NCBI GenBank assembly: GCA_020444775.1
Contig: JAGRHX010000770.1
Location: forward strand, 1 to 6,099
Direction of reading: 5' to 3'
Length of the DNA: 6,099 bases
Origin: Gammaproteobacteria bacterium
Lineage (GTDB): Bacteria > Pseudomonadota > Gammaproteobacteria > HK1
In this document: positions 6,067 to 6,099 of the stretch, one piece after another
Layout of the letters: each line of letters begins with the position of its first letter
How positions within the stretch are numbered: position 1 is the stretch's first letter
Notes under the pieces: generated by a model
What the model saw: only the letters and a program-made list of their open reading frames with translations
Told to the model about the DNA's origin: nothing
The model's database searches: none
Position numbers and translations under genes: made by a program

Positions 6067-6099
6067 GATTGCATAGCCAGATTGCACCGGCAGATTGCA
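6067..6099. repeat. 13-base tandem repeat with GATTGCA core, running off the window
   Basis: GATTGCA occurs at 6067-6073, 6080-6086 and 6093-6099, exactly 13 bases apart. The two full 13-base units (6067-6079 and 6080-6092) match at 10 of 13 positions, and the third unit is cut by the window end. The preceding 13-base frame (6054-6066) keeps 5 of 7 core bases (TATCGCA), suggesting decay. An inverted GTGCAAT lies at 6030-6036. The array is upstream of the minus-strand NlpC/P60 gene. Its 13-base period is not a multiple of three, so it does not look coding. It may be an array of protein-binding sites or a minisatellite. Confidence 0.6.

Overview
The window looks like chromosomal DNA from a GC-rich Gram-negative bacterium, most likely a proteobacterium. 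It has a lipoprotein of the NlpC/P60 type with an LGGC lipobox, a periplasmic-type peptide-binding protein with a Sec signal peptide, and GC-rich codon use throughout. I cannot name the species. I see no rRNA, tRNA, insertion sequence or CRISPR array.

Layout. Positions 1-3169 hold three genes on the minus strand. In the direction of transcription they are a luciferase-like (LLM) flavin/F420-type oxidoreductase (3169-2306), an HpcH/HpaI-family aldolase (2216-1434), and a family-5 extracellular solute-binding protein of a peptide-type ABC transporter (1258 down to the window edge, incomplete at its C-terminus). A 317-base divergent intergenic region (3170-3486) with short direct repeats and a GC-rich hairpin separates these from two plus-strand genes. 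Those are a small DUF952 protein (3487-3876) and a second LLM oxidoreductase from a different subfamily (4014-4955). Convergent to them is an NlpC/P60 cell-wall endopeptidase lipoprotein on the minus strand (5965-5084). The window ends in a 13-base tandem repeat upstream of that gene.

How the genes may work together. Two LLM oxidoreductases, a class II pyruvate-type aldolase and an oligopeptide-type uptake component suggest a locus for importing and breaking down a small organic substrate: oxidation, then retro-aldol cleavage. The substrate cannot be read from the sequence. The three minus-strand genes are co-directional with gaps of 89 and 175 bases. The leaders of the aldolase and the binding protein share two short sequence words, which may mean shared regulation. 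The NlpC/P60 gene is probably unrelated housekeeping. No clearly new system is evident. The best leads are the 13-base repeat, the missing start codon near the NlpC lipobox, the shared leader motifs, and the open question of whether the LLM enzymes use F420 or FMN.
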